The notes beneath the pieces were generated by a model, which ran no database searches, was not told the origin of the DNA, and saw nothing but the letters and a program-made list of their open reading frames with translations. A program made the translations under genes and the position numbers. From NCBI GenBank assembly GCA_013334565.1, contig JAAXXI010000001.1:1-64000 (forward strand): a stretch of DNA of 64,000 nt. The letters run 5' to 3'. Shown piece by piece: positions 18,277-27,386 of this stretch. Within the stretch, counting starts at the first letter, position 1, and each line of letters starts with the position of its first letter. The stretch is from Chlorobiaceae bacterium (GTDB lineage: Bacteria > Bacteroidota > Chlorobiia > Chlorobiales > Chlorobiaceae).

Positions 18277-19089
18277 TCAATCTGTTTTCAAGCAATGGTA
18301 GACTTTGTCGGCGATACCGGCAAACCCCATTCGTTCAGCTTCCCCGGCCGAAGCAATTTCTCCAGCCCCGACTGTCCTTACCTCGAAACCGGCATCCCTC
18401 AGCCGGTCCGCATAGTCGGGCCCGTAACGCCGAAGATGGTCCTCCTGGCCGAAGAGCCTGAGCCGTTCGACAGGATCGGTCACCGTAGGGTCCTCAAACG
18501 TCCTGCCCGCCGTAACGGGCACCATCAGGATGGCCCACCCGCCTTTTTTAAGCACCCGGCAGAGTTCCCCGATGGCTTTCCGGTCATCTACGACATGTTC
18601 CAGTACATGGCTGCAGAAGATGATATCGAATGATCCGTCCGGATATCCGATACTGGTGATATCCATTTTCTCCATTGCCCTCGACCCATCGAGATCGGCC
18701 GAAAGGTATCCGTTACCGAACATTTTTCGCAGCCGGGGTTCGAAACACGGTTCCGGAGCCACGTGAAGAAGCTTACGGGGTGGCCCTTGCGGGGAAGGCT
18801 CGTCAAAAAGCGTAGTGTGTCTCCTAAGGTAGAGCCATAACAGGCGATGCCTTTCAAGCGACCCGCATCGGGGGCACTGGGCGTCTGTGCGCTCAACGAC
18901 GCCGAAGTGCATGAACTTTCGCGCGTTCATGCCGCAAACCGGGCAGAAAAGGCGGTTTCCATAAAAGGGGATGGCCCTCACCCGGTATTTCAGGTGAACA
19001 AGAAACGCTCTCTTCCTCCAGGCCATGAACATGTTTCGTTCGCTATGGTTTGTCGCCGGTCCGGACGCTGGCCGGTCAAGATCTTTCAT
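18277..19089 (-). CDS. SAM-dependent methyltransferase with zinc ribbon
   Basis: With the ATG at 19089 the product is 270 residues; a longer frame to 19266 would overlap the upstream esterase fully and is unlikely. An N-terminal zinc ribbon (CPVCG then CPRCGSLERHR) precedes a class I methyltransferase core with LLHVAPEP (motif I region), DITSIGYPDGSFDIIFCSHV and LEHV, then LKKGGWAILMVPV. This ribbon-plus-methyltransferase layout is known in bacteria, often near glycan genes, but the substrate is not known. The start overlaps the esterase stop by 14 bases, so the two are in one operon. Confidence 0.82.
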   Translation of the reverse strand: MKDLDRPASGPATNHSERNMFMAWRKRAFLVHLKYRVRAIPFYGNRLFCPVCGMNARKFMHFGVVERTDAQCPRCGSLERHRLLWLYLRRHTTLFDEPSPQGPPRKLLHVAPEPCFEPRLRKMFGNGYLSADLDGSRAMEKMDITSIGYPDGSFDIIFCSHVLEHVVDDRKAIGELCRVLKKGGWAILMVPVTAGRTFEDPTVTDPVERLRLFGQEDHLRRYGPDYADRLRDAGFEVRTVGAGEIASAGEAERMGFAGIADKVYHCLKTD

Positions 19090-19720
19090 CGACCAGGCGT
19101 TCGAGGAAAACGGCTGCGGCATCGAAATATTCTGATGACGCTTCGTGAACACCCGCGAAGGTGCAGGCAACATGGTCGGCGCCGCCTTCCCTGAAACGCC
19201 TGCAATCGCGGAGGAAATGTTCTTCCCGGTATATCGGGTCCCAGTTTCCGCGGGCAATGTGCACAAGGGGCATCGTTACCGAAACATCGAGCTCGGGAGG
19301 AAAATCCCCGCCAAGCAGCATGAACCCCCATGCGCGATGGCTCCCGAGCATCGCCGCCCTCGACGCCATCCCCGCCCCCTGGGAAAACCCGTGGTAAACC
19401 AGTGCCCCGCCCGGAGTCATCACACGGGATATAACCGTATCGACATACCGGATGTTCTCCGCGATGCGCGTGTCGCGCTGCCGGCTGGTCATCCAGCTGG
19501 CTCCGGGATTTCCTTTGGATGAGTAAAAAGGATGGAGGGCCTCGATGGAACAGAGCGCGAAGCATTCGGTCCCTGGTATCGACTCGAGCAGCCCGAACTC
19601 GTCTTCGGCAGTCTGGCCGTAACCGTGGAACCCGGCAATGAGCACGTGCGCAGCCGCCTGCAGCGGTGGTCGGAACAGGTACCGCCCCTGGACCGTGGTC
19701 TGGATGGAAAATTCTTCCAT
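19076..19720 (-). CDS. Alpha/beta-hydrolase (phospholipase/carboxylesterase type)
   Basis: A 214-residue protein of the phospholipase/carboxylesterase alpha/beta-hydrolase group. Visible features are VLIAGFHGYGQTAEDE near the N-terminus (oxyanion region), the nucleophile elbow GFSQG, and the late GVHEAS histidine. No signal peptide, so probably cytoplasmic. The substrate is unknown. It begins 54 bases beyond the treS terminator and overlaps the methyltransferase gene by 14 bases. Confidence 0.8.
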   Translation of the reverse strand: MEEFSIQTTVQGRYLFRPPLQAAAHVLIAGFHGYGQTAEDEFGLLESIPGTECFALCSIEALHPFYSSKGNPGASWMTSRQRDTRIAENIRYVDTVISRVMTPGGALVYHGFSQGAGMASRAAMLGSHRAWGFMLLGGDFPPELDVSVTMPLVHIARGNWDPIYREEHFLRDCRRFREGGADHVACTFAGVHEASSEYFDAAAVFLERLVDERS

Positions 19721-19773
19721 GATTTCAACTCACGAAGCGCCGACCTTGAAGTCGCCTTCCATAGTTCGGATAG

Positions 19774-19813
19774 AAAAAAGCGAGCATGTCCCATGTACGG
19801 AAAACATGCTCGC
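19774..19813 (-). terminator. Rho-independent terminator of treS
   Basis: On the minus strand GCGAGCATGT and ACATGCTCGC form a perfect 10-bp stem around a 14-base loop, followed by TTTTTTCTA. It begins 15 bases after the treS stop codon. Confidence 0.88.
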
Positions 19814-19828
19814 ATTCATGGTCAGTTC

Positions 19829-22800
19829 TCAGGACTCGAGGATTTTCAGGATGCCCCTCATCGGGATATCCGCCCAGTCCGGACGGCTGTTGAGCTCGTA
19901 TTTCAGCTCGTAAACAGCCTTGTTCATCAGGTAGGCCCGCATGAGATGTTCGCGCTGTTTCGGATCGGCAGGCACGATATCGCTGCCGGCGGTTTTCTCG
20001 AAGTAGGTGTCGATGAAGTGCTGGCCTACATAGAAGCTCCAGCGATCGGCCCACGGCTCGAGCAGCGCACGGTCTTCCGGACGGAAAACCGAACTGCCCT
20101 GATGCAGCACGTTGAACGCGGCATAGTCGAATGAACGGAGCATACCGGAAATATCGCGGAATACCGAGCGCTTGATGCGTCGTTCGGAAAGCGATTTTGC
20201 AGGTTCACCCTCGAAATCGATGATGACGAAGTCCTTGCCGGTGCAGAGCACCTGGCCAAGATGGAAATCGCCGTGGATCCTGACTTTCAGACTGTCGATC
20301 TTCTCTGTCCGGACCGGATCGAACTGCTGCAGTATCTGCTTGTGTTTCTGCAGGAGAAGGGTGCACAGCTGCTGCTGCCCTTCAGACAGCGAAGACTTGA
20401 TTTCGCGGAGCAGGATAACCGTCCTCTTGACCTGCTCGCACATCGCCTGGTAGATCGAGCGCTGATAAAGCGTCGTAAAGGGTTCCGGAGCGAAAGCCGG
20501 TTCGCTGTCGAGCGATGCGAGGGCGAGGTGCATTTCCGCGGTGCGTTCGGCCAGCTTTTCGACCATGCCGAGGTAAGCTTCCCCGAGCAGTTCGTGCATG
20601 ACGGCGGGAAGCTTTACGGGATTGCCGCTCAGCTTCGGAAGTTCGGGAAGGGCCAGGCCTGCGGGGATTTGCGCGAGCACGTCGTCGTAATACCGGTTCA
20701 CATGGCCGAGCGAAAGCTGCCAGGCATCACCCTGGTTCGGGACATAATTCTGCAGGATCCCGAGCGAAAAATGGCTTGCACGGCTCTGGTTGTAATTCAG
20801 AGAACCGAGATAGCGCGGCAGGTTCCTGAAGGATGTCCTGTCGCTCAGCGCGCCGCACATCTCCACTTCCGGCGAAACGCCGTTTTCGATCCTGCGGTAG
20901 AGCTTGAAACAGAGCTCCTTGTGGAACCTGATCGAGGTATTGGTCTGCTCCGCGCCCATCAGCTCGGGTTCGGGCTCACCGTTGGCGATCTTCTCCTGCA
21001 GCGCCTTGATGGCGGCAGATTTGAGGCCTGACACGAACCCGGCTTTGCCCTGCCAGCCATCCTTTCCCGTAAGCAGCTGGAACAGCCTGTCGAGGAAACG
21101 ATTGTCGAAAGTCGCATCGCAGAGATAGCCGTCCTCATCGCCCACGACCGCCCTTGCGATGACGCGCTTGCGGAAATTGTCGTCCGATGGATTGACCGAG
21201 GAGAGAGGTGAAAAAGAGACGGGAAGCTGGTAAAGCTCGTTCTCGCCGCTGGCGTAGTAAACTTCGGTGACAAGCAGCTTCGCCTTGTCAAGGCCGGTAA
21301 CCGGTATGGTATCGGTGATGGCGATGCGCATGATGGTCCTCGCCTTGCCCCCGAACCAGCGGCTGGAACGGTAGAACTGCGGGAGGATCTCCGTTTCGAG
21401 CTTTTCCCTGGACTTGCCCGAAAAAAGCTGCTGCCAGCGGGAAACCGTTGCGACTGGTTTGTCGAGGAATGCCTTGACGTCGGTGCCCTCGGTATCCTTG
21501 ACGAGCTTGAGCCAGAAATATCCGTATGAGCCCAGGGCAACCATGTACGGGGTCTTCCTGATTTTCGGGAAGCGGTTCATGCTGAATACCTCTTCGGGAA
21601 CATACCCCTCGAATTGCGAAAGGTCGAAGGAGACCGCCTGTGCGTTACGCGAAAGGTTCACGACCGTAAGGATGGTCTCGTCCTCGTATTTCCTGATGAA
21701 GCTCAGCACTTTCGGGTTGCTCACCGGCAGGAACTCGATGGAACCCCGGCTGAGCGATTTGTAGCGGCGGGCGGTCGCAAGGGTATGGCGCATCCACCAG
21801 AGCATCGAGTTCACGTTGCTTTCCTGCACCTCCACGTTCACCGCCTCGTAGTGGTATTCAGGGTCGATGATGACCGGAAGGAGCAGCTGCTGCGGGTTTG
21901 CGCGCGAAAAACCGGCGTTGCGGTCGCCGTTCCACTGCATCGGGGTACGCACGCCGTCACGGTCGCCGAGGTAGAAGTTGTCGCCCATGCCGATCTCGTC
22001 GCCGTAATAGAGCACCGGCGTGCCGGGCAGGGAGAGCAGCATGATGTTCATCAGCTCGATCCTGCGGCGATCATTGTTCATAAGCGGAGCAAGGCGGCGT
22101 CTGATGCCGAGGTTGATGCGCGCCTTGGGATCGCGGGCATAGACCCTGCGCATGTAGTCGCGCTCCTCGTCGGTCACCATTTCGAGGGTCAGCTCGTCAT
22201 GGTTGCGCAGGAACGAGGCCCACTGACAGGATTCGGGGATTTCAGGGGTCTGTTCGAGGATGTCGATGATCGGAAAGCGGTCTTCCATGGCAAGCGCCAT
22301 GTACATCCTCGGCATGAGCGGGAAATGGAAGTTCATGTGGCACATGTCGCCCTTGCCGAAATATGCTGCGGAATCCTCGGGCCACTGGTTGGCTTCGGCA
22401 AGCAGCATCCGGTTGGGATAGTGCTCGTCGACGTAGCTGCGAAACTTCTGCAGGAACTCGAAGGTCTGGGGAAGGTTTTCGCAGTTGGTTCCTTCCGCCT
22501 CGTAAAGGTAGGGCACCGCATCGAGCCTCAGGCCGTCAACTCCCATGCCGAGCCAGAAATCGAGCACGTCGAAGAGCGCCCTCTGGACTTCGGGGTTCTC
22601 GAAGTTCAGGTCGGGCTGGTGGTGGAAGAAACGGTGCCAGTAGTACTGCCCCGCGACCGGATCGTAGGTCCAGTTTGACGCCTCGAAATCCTGGAAAATG
22701 ATGCGGGTCTCGGAATATTTGTTCGGATCGTCGCTCCAGACATAGAAATTGCGCTCGGGGGAGCCTGCCGGTGCCCTGCGCGCACGCTGGAACCAGGCGT

Positions 22801-23131
22801 GCTGGTCGGAGGTGTGGTTAACCACCAGCTCGGTGATGACCTTCAGGCCGCGGCTGTGGGCCTCCTCGAGGAATTCCCTGAAATCCTCGAGTGTGCCGTA
22901 GTCAGGATTGACCGACATGTAATCCGCAATATCGTAACCGTCGTCCCGCAGCGGTGAAGGATAGAAAGGAAGGAGCCAGATCGCCGTGACCCCGATACTT
23001 TCGAGATAACCGAGCTTCTGGCGGAGCCCCTGGAAATCGCCGATGCCGTCGTTGTTGCTGTCGTAGAATGTCTTTACATGCGCTTCGTAGATAATTGCGT
23101 CCTTATACCAGAGCGGTTCGGGTTGATACAT
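19829..23131 (-). CDS. treS: Trehalose synthase-maltokinase fusion
   Basis: An 1100-residue fusion. Residues 1-550 are a GH13 trehalose synthase: DGLRLDAVPY gives the nucleophile Asp204, LLAEANQW the acid/base Glu246, and FLRNHDE the stabiliser Asp312. The C-terminal 450 residues are a maltokinase (Pep2/Mak) with IHGDFHLGQVL and VIIDFEGEP, the kinase catalytic and metal-binding motifs. TreS interconverts trehalose and maltose, and the kinase makes maltose-1-phosphate, the GlgE substrate encoded next door. The start at 23131 (MYQPEPLWYKDA) is preferred over an upstream ATG that would overlap glgE; the gap to glgE is 52 bases. Confidence 0.94.
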   Translation of the reverse strand: MYQPEPLWYKDAIIYEAHVKTFYDSNNDGIGDFQGLRQKLGYLESIGVTAIWLLPFYPSPLRDDGYDIADYMSVNPDYGTLEDFREFLEEAHSRGLKVITELVVNHTSDQHAWFQRARRAPAGSPERNFYVWSDDPNKYSETRIIFQDFEASNWTYDPVAGQYYWHRFFHHQPDLNFENPEVQRALFDVLDFWLGMGVDGLRLDAVPYLYEAEGTNCENLPQTFEFLQKFRSYVDEHYPNRMLLAEANQWPEDSAAYFGKGDMCHMNFHFPLMPRMYMALAMEDRFPIIDILEQTPEIPESCQWASFLRNHDELTLEMVTDEERDYMRRVYARDPKARINLGIRRRLAPLMNNDRRRIELMNIMLLSLPGTPVLYYGDEIGMGDNFYLGDRDGVRTPMQWNGDRNAGFSRANPQQLLLPVIIDPEYHYEAVNVEVQESNVNSMLWWMRHTLATARRYKSLSRGSIEFLPVSNPKVLSFIRKYEDETILTVVNLSRNAQAVSFDLSQFEGYVPEEVFSMNRFPKIRKTPYMVALGSYGYFWLKLVKDTEGTDVKAFLDKPVATVSRWQQLFSGKSREKLETEILPQFYRSSRWFGGKARTIMRIAITDTIPVTGLDKAKLLVTEVYYASGENELYQLPVSFSPLSSVNPSDDNFRKRVIARAVVGDEDGYLCDATFDNRFLDRLFQLLTGKDGWQGKAGFVSGLKSAAIKALQEKIANGEPEPELMGAEQTNTSIRFHKELCFKLYRRIENGVSPEVEMCGALSDRTSFRNLPRYLGSLNYNQSRASHFSLGILQNYVPNQGDAWQLSLGHVNRYYDDVLAQIPAGLALPELPKLSGNPVKLPAVMHELLGEAYLGMVEKLAERTAEMHLALASLDSEPAFAPEPFTTLYQRSIYQAMCEQVKRTVILLREIKSSLSEGQQQLCTLLLQKHKQILQQFDPVRTEKIDSLKVRIHGDFHLGQVLCTGKDFVIIDFEGEPAKSLSERRIKRSVFRDISGMLRSFDYAAFNVLHQGSSVFRPEDRALLEPWADRWSFYVGQHFIDTYFEKTAGSDIVPADPKQREHLMRAYLMNKAVYELKYELNSRPDWADIPMRGILKILES

Positions 23132-23183
23132 GGTAACGTCTTGTGGATATTGTTGTTTAAATAAAATTTTCAAAAAATCATCT

Positions 23184-25196
23184 TCAGGAAAGCGTGACCC
23201 GGAATATATGGGCCGGAACCACATGCGGGTTCACTTCGACATAGTTCCATTCGCCGTTCCATTCATAGCGGTTGCCCGTCAGCAGGTCCTCTACCGTAAA
23301 GCGGTGGTCGTACGGTTGCCCGAAAAGCTCCAGAGGGAACCTGAGCCATCCGTTCTGCATGGAGTGCGCATCGAGGTTCACGACCGTCAGGATGATGTTG
23401 CCGCCGTCCGAAGAACGCTTCACATAGCCCATCAGCTGCCCGTGTTCCTCTCCGGGAGCGGCGTCGATGCGGACAAAGGAAATGTCGTTCGTCTGCTGAA
23501 GGGCCGGATTCTCTTTCCTGATCCGGTTGATGCGGGTTATCTCGGCCCGGATGTTTCCCGGACGGTCGAGGTCCCAGCGCTTGATCTCGTATTTCTCCGA
23601 ATCGAGGTACTCCTCCTTGCCCTCGGCTACCGGAACATGCTCGCAGAGCTCGTATGCCGGTCCATACATGCCGTAGTTTGACGAGAGCGTGGAAGCGAGC
23701 ACCAGGCGGATGATGAATGTCGTCCGGTTCCCGCTGTGGAATTCTTCATGCAGGATATCCGGGGTGTTGGGCCAGAAATTCGGGCGCATGAAATGTTTCA
23801 GCGGAGAAGCGGTGAGCTCGGTGAGGTATTCCTGCAGCTCCTGCTTGCTGTTGCGCCAGGTGAAATAGCTGTAGGACTGGCTGTATCCTGCCTTTGCAAG
23901 CCTCGCCATGAGCTTGGGCCTGGTGAAGGCCTCGGCGAGGAACACCGTATCGGGGTGCTCCTGCTTTATCGAAGCGATCGCCCATTCCCAGAAGGGAAAC
24001 GCCTTTGTATGGGGATTGTCAACCCGGAAAATCTTCACACCTTTTTCAACCCAGAAGAGGAATATGCTTTTCAGTTCGATCCAGAGGTTCTGCCAGTCGG
24101 CGGTCTCGAAATCGATGGGCAGGATATCCTCGTACCGTTTCGGCGGGTTTTCCGCAAACTGCACGGTACCGTCGGGCCGCCATTTGAACCATTGCGGATG
24201 CTCCTGAACATAGGGATGGTCGGGTGAACACTGGAACGCGATATCGAGTGCGACGGAAATACCGTGGCTTTCGGCATCCGTGACAAATGCCTCGAAATCC
24301 TCCATGGTGCCGAGTTCAGGATGGACCGCCTTGTGACCGCCGTCCCTGTTACCGATCGCCCAGCAGCTTCCAGGATCATCCGGGCCCGCCGTCAGGGAGT
24401 TGTTTCTTCCCTTTCGTTTGGCATAGCCGATCGGGTGGACCGGCGGAAGGTAGACGATATCGAAGCCCATGCCGGCAATCATCGGCAGGAGGCGGCGGCA
24501 GTCGTTGAACGTGCCGTGCCTTCCGGGTTCCGAAGCCCATGAGCGCGGAAAAAATTCATACCAGGCGCCGAAGCCAGCTTTTTTCTGCTCTGCTGAAACA
24601 CCGAGCACTTTTTCATAGACCGATGCGTGCGATTTATCGGGATAGAGTGCCATGAGTGCGACGAGCTCATCTCCCAGTGCCGCGGAAACAGCCTTTTCCT
24701 TTTTTCCTGAACGAAGCAGTTCCTCAAATTTTTTCAGACTTGCGGCATCCTTTTTCGATGCCTTTGACACCGCTGCGTCAAGGAACTGTGCCCCGATCTG
24801 AAGATCGAGCGAGACGTCCTGGCCTGCCTCGACCTTCTTCGAAAGGCCTTTTTTCCAGGTCAGGAAATGGTCCGCCCATGCCTCGACCGTAAAGCTGTAA
24901 TTGCCGGGGAGGCCTACTCCGAAAGTTCCCTGCCAGCGGTCGTTGCCCACAGGCGCCATCGGCACACGCTGCCAGGCATCGCTCCCTTCAGGACGGAAAC
25001 AGAGCTCCGCGCAGACGGTATCGTGACCGTCGACGAAGATATCCGCCTCGACGTTCACCGAACCTCCTTCGACTGCTTTTGCCCGGTACTTGCCGGCGTC
25101 GAGTTCAGGGGTGACATTTTCAATGACAACCCTCTGGCGGCCGTCGAACTCCTGAATGGCACACTGCGAAACAGCCCTTCGGAATATATTGTCCAT
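23184..25196 (-). CDS. glgE: Alpha-1,4-glucan:maltose-1-phosphate maltosyltransferase
   Basis: A 670-residue GH13 protein colinear with GlgE. It has an N-terminal beta-sandwich (GNYSFTVEAWADHFLTWKKG), a helical insert about 140-200, and the catalytic barrel with WYEFFPRS, IFRVDNPHTK (nucleophile Asp393) and FLAEAFTRPK (acid/base Glu422). It transfers maltosyl units from maltose-1-phosphate to alpha-glucan. The treS-maltokinase gene follows on the same strand, so substrate synthesis and use are in one operon. The gene is divergent from prfB. Confidence 0.95.
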   Translation of the reverse strand: MDNIFRRAVSQCAIQEFDGRQRVVIENVTPELDAGKYRAKAVEGGSVNVEADIFVDGHDTVCAELCFRPEGSDAWQRVPMAPVGNDRWQGTFGVGLPGNYSFTVEAWADHFLTWKKGLSKKVEAGQDVSLDLQIGAQFLDAAVSKASKKDAASLKKFEELLRSGKKEKAVSAALGDELVALMALYPDKSHASVYEKVLGVSAEQKKAGFGAWYEFFPRSWASEPGRHGTFNDCRRLLPMIAGMGFDIVYLPPVHPIGYAKRKGRNNSLTAGPDDPGSCWAIGNRDGGHKAVHPELGTMEDFEAFVTDAESHGISVALDIAFQCSPDHPYVQEHPQWFKWRPDGTVQFAENPPKRYEDILPIDFETADWQNLWIELKSIFLFWVEKGVKIFRVDNPHTKAFPFWEWAIASIKQEHPDTVFLAEAFTRPKLMARLAKAGYSQSYSYFTWRNSKQELQEYLTELTASPLKHFMRPNFWPNTPDILHEEFHSGNRTTFIIRLVLASTLSSNYGMYGPAYELCEHVPVAEGKEEYLDSEKYEIKRWDLDRPGNIRAEITRINRIRKENPALQQTNDISFVRIDAAPGEEHGQLMGYVKRSSDGGNIILTVVNLDAHSMQNGWLRFPLELFGQPYDHRFTVEDLLTGNRYEWNGEWNYVEVNPHVVPAHIFRVTLS

Positions 25197-25451
25197 CTTG
25201 TTTTTTTCCTGGTTGATGCAAGTGACCCGGCTCCTGAAAACACCGACTGCACGGAATCTTCCGGCCCCTGAACCTGTTTGTCATTATCAAGAAGGGAAAA
25301 TAGGAAAACTCCTGTACTTTTCTTGCGCGAATACCCGAGGGATTTTCCCCGGCTGCAAATTCATGAAAATCCGCAGGCACTTTGTTTTCTCTTGAAAAAA
25401 GCATTCTTTGTATGGCAAATTTACAGGAAACAACTACCGGGACAGATAAAC

Positions 25452-26547
25452 ATGTTTGAACCACAAAAGGAAAGACTGCAGGAGATCGATCGTCGCCTGG
25501 AACAGTTACGGAGGTATCTTTGACGTCGACGAGCGCAAAAACAAAATTTACGACCTCGAAAAAATAACCTCCGATCCGGCGTTCTGGAACGACCAGAAAG
25601 AGGCCAATAAGGTGCTCAAGGAGCTCAGCGGGCACAAGACCTGGACGGAAGGGTATGAAAAGCTCGAATCGAGGGCACGGGCTTACCGGGATGAAATCGA
25701 GATTGCCGAAGAGCTTGGTGACGAAACATTCGGCGAGGAGCTGACGGCGACCCTCGATTCGATCGAACAGGAGATCGGGGCACTCGAATTCAAGAACATG
25801 CTTTCGGGCAAGGACGATGCGGGCAACGCCCTCATCACCATCCACGCCGGCGCAGGCGGCACCGAAGCCCAGGACTGGGCGGAGATGCTCTACCGCATGT
25901 ACATGCGCTGGGCGGAACGGAAGGGCTACAAAATCTATACCGACGACTACCAGGAAGGCGACGGAGCAGGCATCAAAACGGCAACGCTTGAAATCCAGGG
26001 CCCATACGCATACGGCTACCTGAAAGCGGAAAACGGTGTGCACCGGCTCGTGCGCGTTTCGCCGTTCGACGCCAACGCAAGGCGCCACACCTCGTTCGCA
26101 AGCGTCTTCACCTATCCCGAAGCACCGCCTGACGCTGAAATCGTGGTGCGCAAGGAAGACATCGAACTCTCCACCTTCCGCAGCGGCGGCAAGGGAGGGC
26201 AGAACGTGAACAAGGTCGAAACCGCGGTACGCATCAAGCATATCCCTACCGGTATCGTGGTGGGATGCCAGGAGGAGCGTTCCCAGCTGCAGAACAGGGA
26301 GCGCGCCATGAAAATGCTCATGGCCCAGCTCTATCAGCGCCAGCGGGAAGAAGAGGAAGCGAAAAAACGTGAGATCGAAGGCAAGAAGAAAAAAATCGAG
26401 TGGGGTAGCCAGATCCGCAGCTACGTGATGGACGACCGGCGCATCAAGGACCACCGGACGAACTACGAACGGTTCGATGTCGAAAATGTGCTTGACGGCG
26501 ATCTCGACGATTTCATGGAGCACTATCTTTCGGAATTCAGCGACTGA
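25452..26547 (+). CDS. prfB: Peptide chain release factor 2 (programmed frameshift)
   Basis: RF2 of 364 residues made from two frames. Frame 1 runs from ATG 25452 to CTT at 25518-25520 and meets TGA at 25521. A +1 shift continues at GAC 25522 to the stop at 26547. The shifted product has the RF2 anticodon-like SPF tripeptide (VRVSPFDAN) and the GGQ motif ([16 protein letters not shown] about 248-250) that triggers peptide release. RF2 ends translation at UGA and UAA. The in-frame UGA lets RF2 limit its own synthesis. It is divergent from glgE. Confidence 0.97.
25510..25524 (+). promoter_or_regulatory. prfB programmed +1 frameshift site
   Basis: GGAGGT (25510-25515), an internal Shine-Dalgarno-like element, stands three bases before the slippery CTT and the TGA, then C. 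This is the same layout as the well-known Escherichia coli RF2 autoregulatory site. Confidence 0.95.
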
Positions 26548-26570
26548 TCAACCGCAATCCGCATTCGAGC

Positions 26571-27365
26571 ATGCGTTTCGGCATCGTCACCGACATCCAT
26601 TTCACCACCGCCGAGGATACTGCGGCTCTCCGCAGCACTATCCTCGGCTGGCATGAAAACGGCATCCGCTTCGCCTTCCAGCTCGGCGACATCATCGCCG
26701 GTGAACCCGGAACCGCTATGGCGGAGCTGGACCAGGTAATCCCGGAATTGAACCGCTACGGCGGGACCATCCGCCATGTCATCGGCAACCACTGCCTTGC
26801 CATTCCCGAAAACACGCTTCTGGGGGCGCTCGGAATGGAGAGGCCATACTACTCTTTCATGGAAGGAGGGTACCGGTTCATCGTGCTGCACGGCATGGAC
26901 GTTTCGGTGCTGTCGATCCCGAAGAGTGCCGAAGACGGCCAGATGCTCGAACGGTTCCGTGCGAACCCGGAACTGCACGACTACTGCGGCGCCATCGGAG
27001 CAATGCAGAAAACATGGCTGAAAGGAATGCTCGAACAGGCCGAACAGGCTGCGGAGCACGTCATCATCATCTGCCACTTCCCCCTGCTGCCCGAAACAAC
27101 CGACCTGAAACACGGGCTGCTCTGGAACCATGGCGACATATCGTCGATCATCGTATCATCCCCTTCCGTCAGGGCCTGTTTCAGCGGTCATTACCACCAT
27201 GGAGCCCATACCGAACGCAACGGCATCCACTTCATCGTCCTTCCCGCCTTTGTCAGACAGGGCGCGGATACCGGGTTCATATCGGGCACCGTCGAAATTG
27301 AAGGTTCACGTCTGACCATCCGTAACCAGAACAATGTGCCGTTTCATGCACTGCAATTACGGTGA
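26571..27365 (+). CDS. Calcineurin-like metallophosphoesterase
   Basis: A 264-residue protein with the full set of metallophosphoesterase motifs: DIHF near residue 8, QLGDII (about 42-47), VIGNHC (about 71-76), IICHFPLL, and SGHYHHGA. It resembles the ADP-ribose/CDP-alcohol diphosphatase type of cytoplasmic phosphoesterase, but the substrate cannot be set from sequence. The start lies 23 bases after prfB, so it may be read from the same transcript. No signal peptide. It is convergent with the next gene. Confidence 0.88.
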   Translation: MRFGIVTDIHFTTAEDTAALRSTILGWHENGIRFAFQLGDIIAGEPGTAMAELDQVIPELNRYGGTIRHVIGNHCLAIPENTLLGALGMERPYYSFMEGGYRFIVLHGMDVSVLSIPKSAEDGQMLERFRANPELHDYCGAIGAMQKTWLKGMLEQAEQAAEHVIIICHFPLLPETTDLKHGLLWNHGDISSIIVSSPSVRACFSGHYHHGAHTERNGIHFIVLPAFVRQGADTGFISGTVEIEGSRLTIRNQNNVPFHALQLR

Positions 27366-27386
27366 GAGAGTATTGGTTTCACCAAT

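Noticed and set aside
21614-22678. 354-codon plus-strand open frame
   Set aside because: Antisense within treS, whose catalytic residues are complete; a by-product of GC-rich codon use.
25120-26523. 467-codon minus-strand open frame
   Set aside because: Antisense to prfB, which is certain from GGQ, SPF and the frameshift site.
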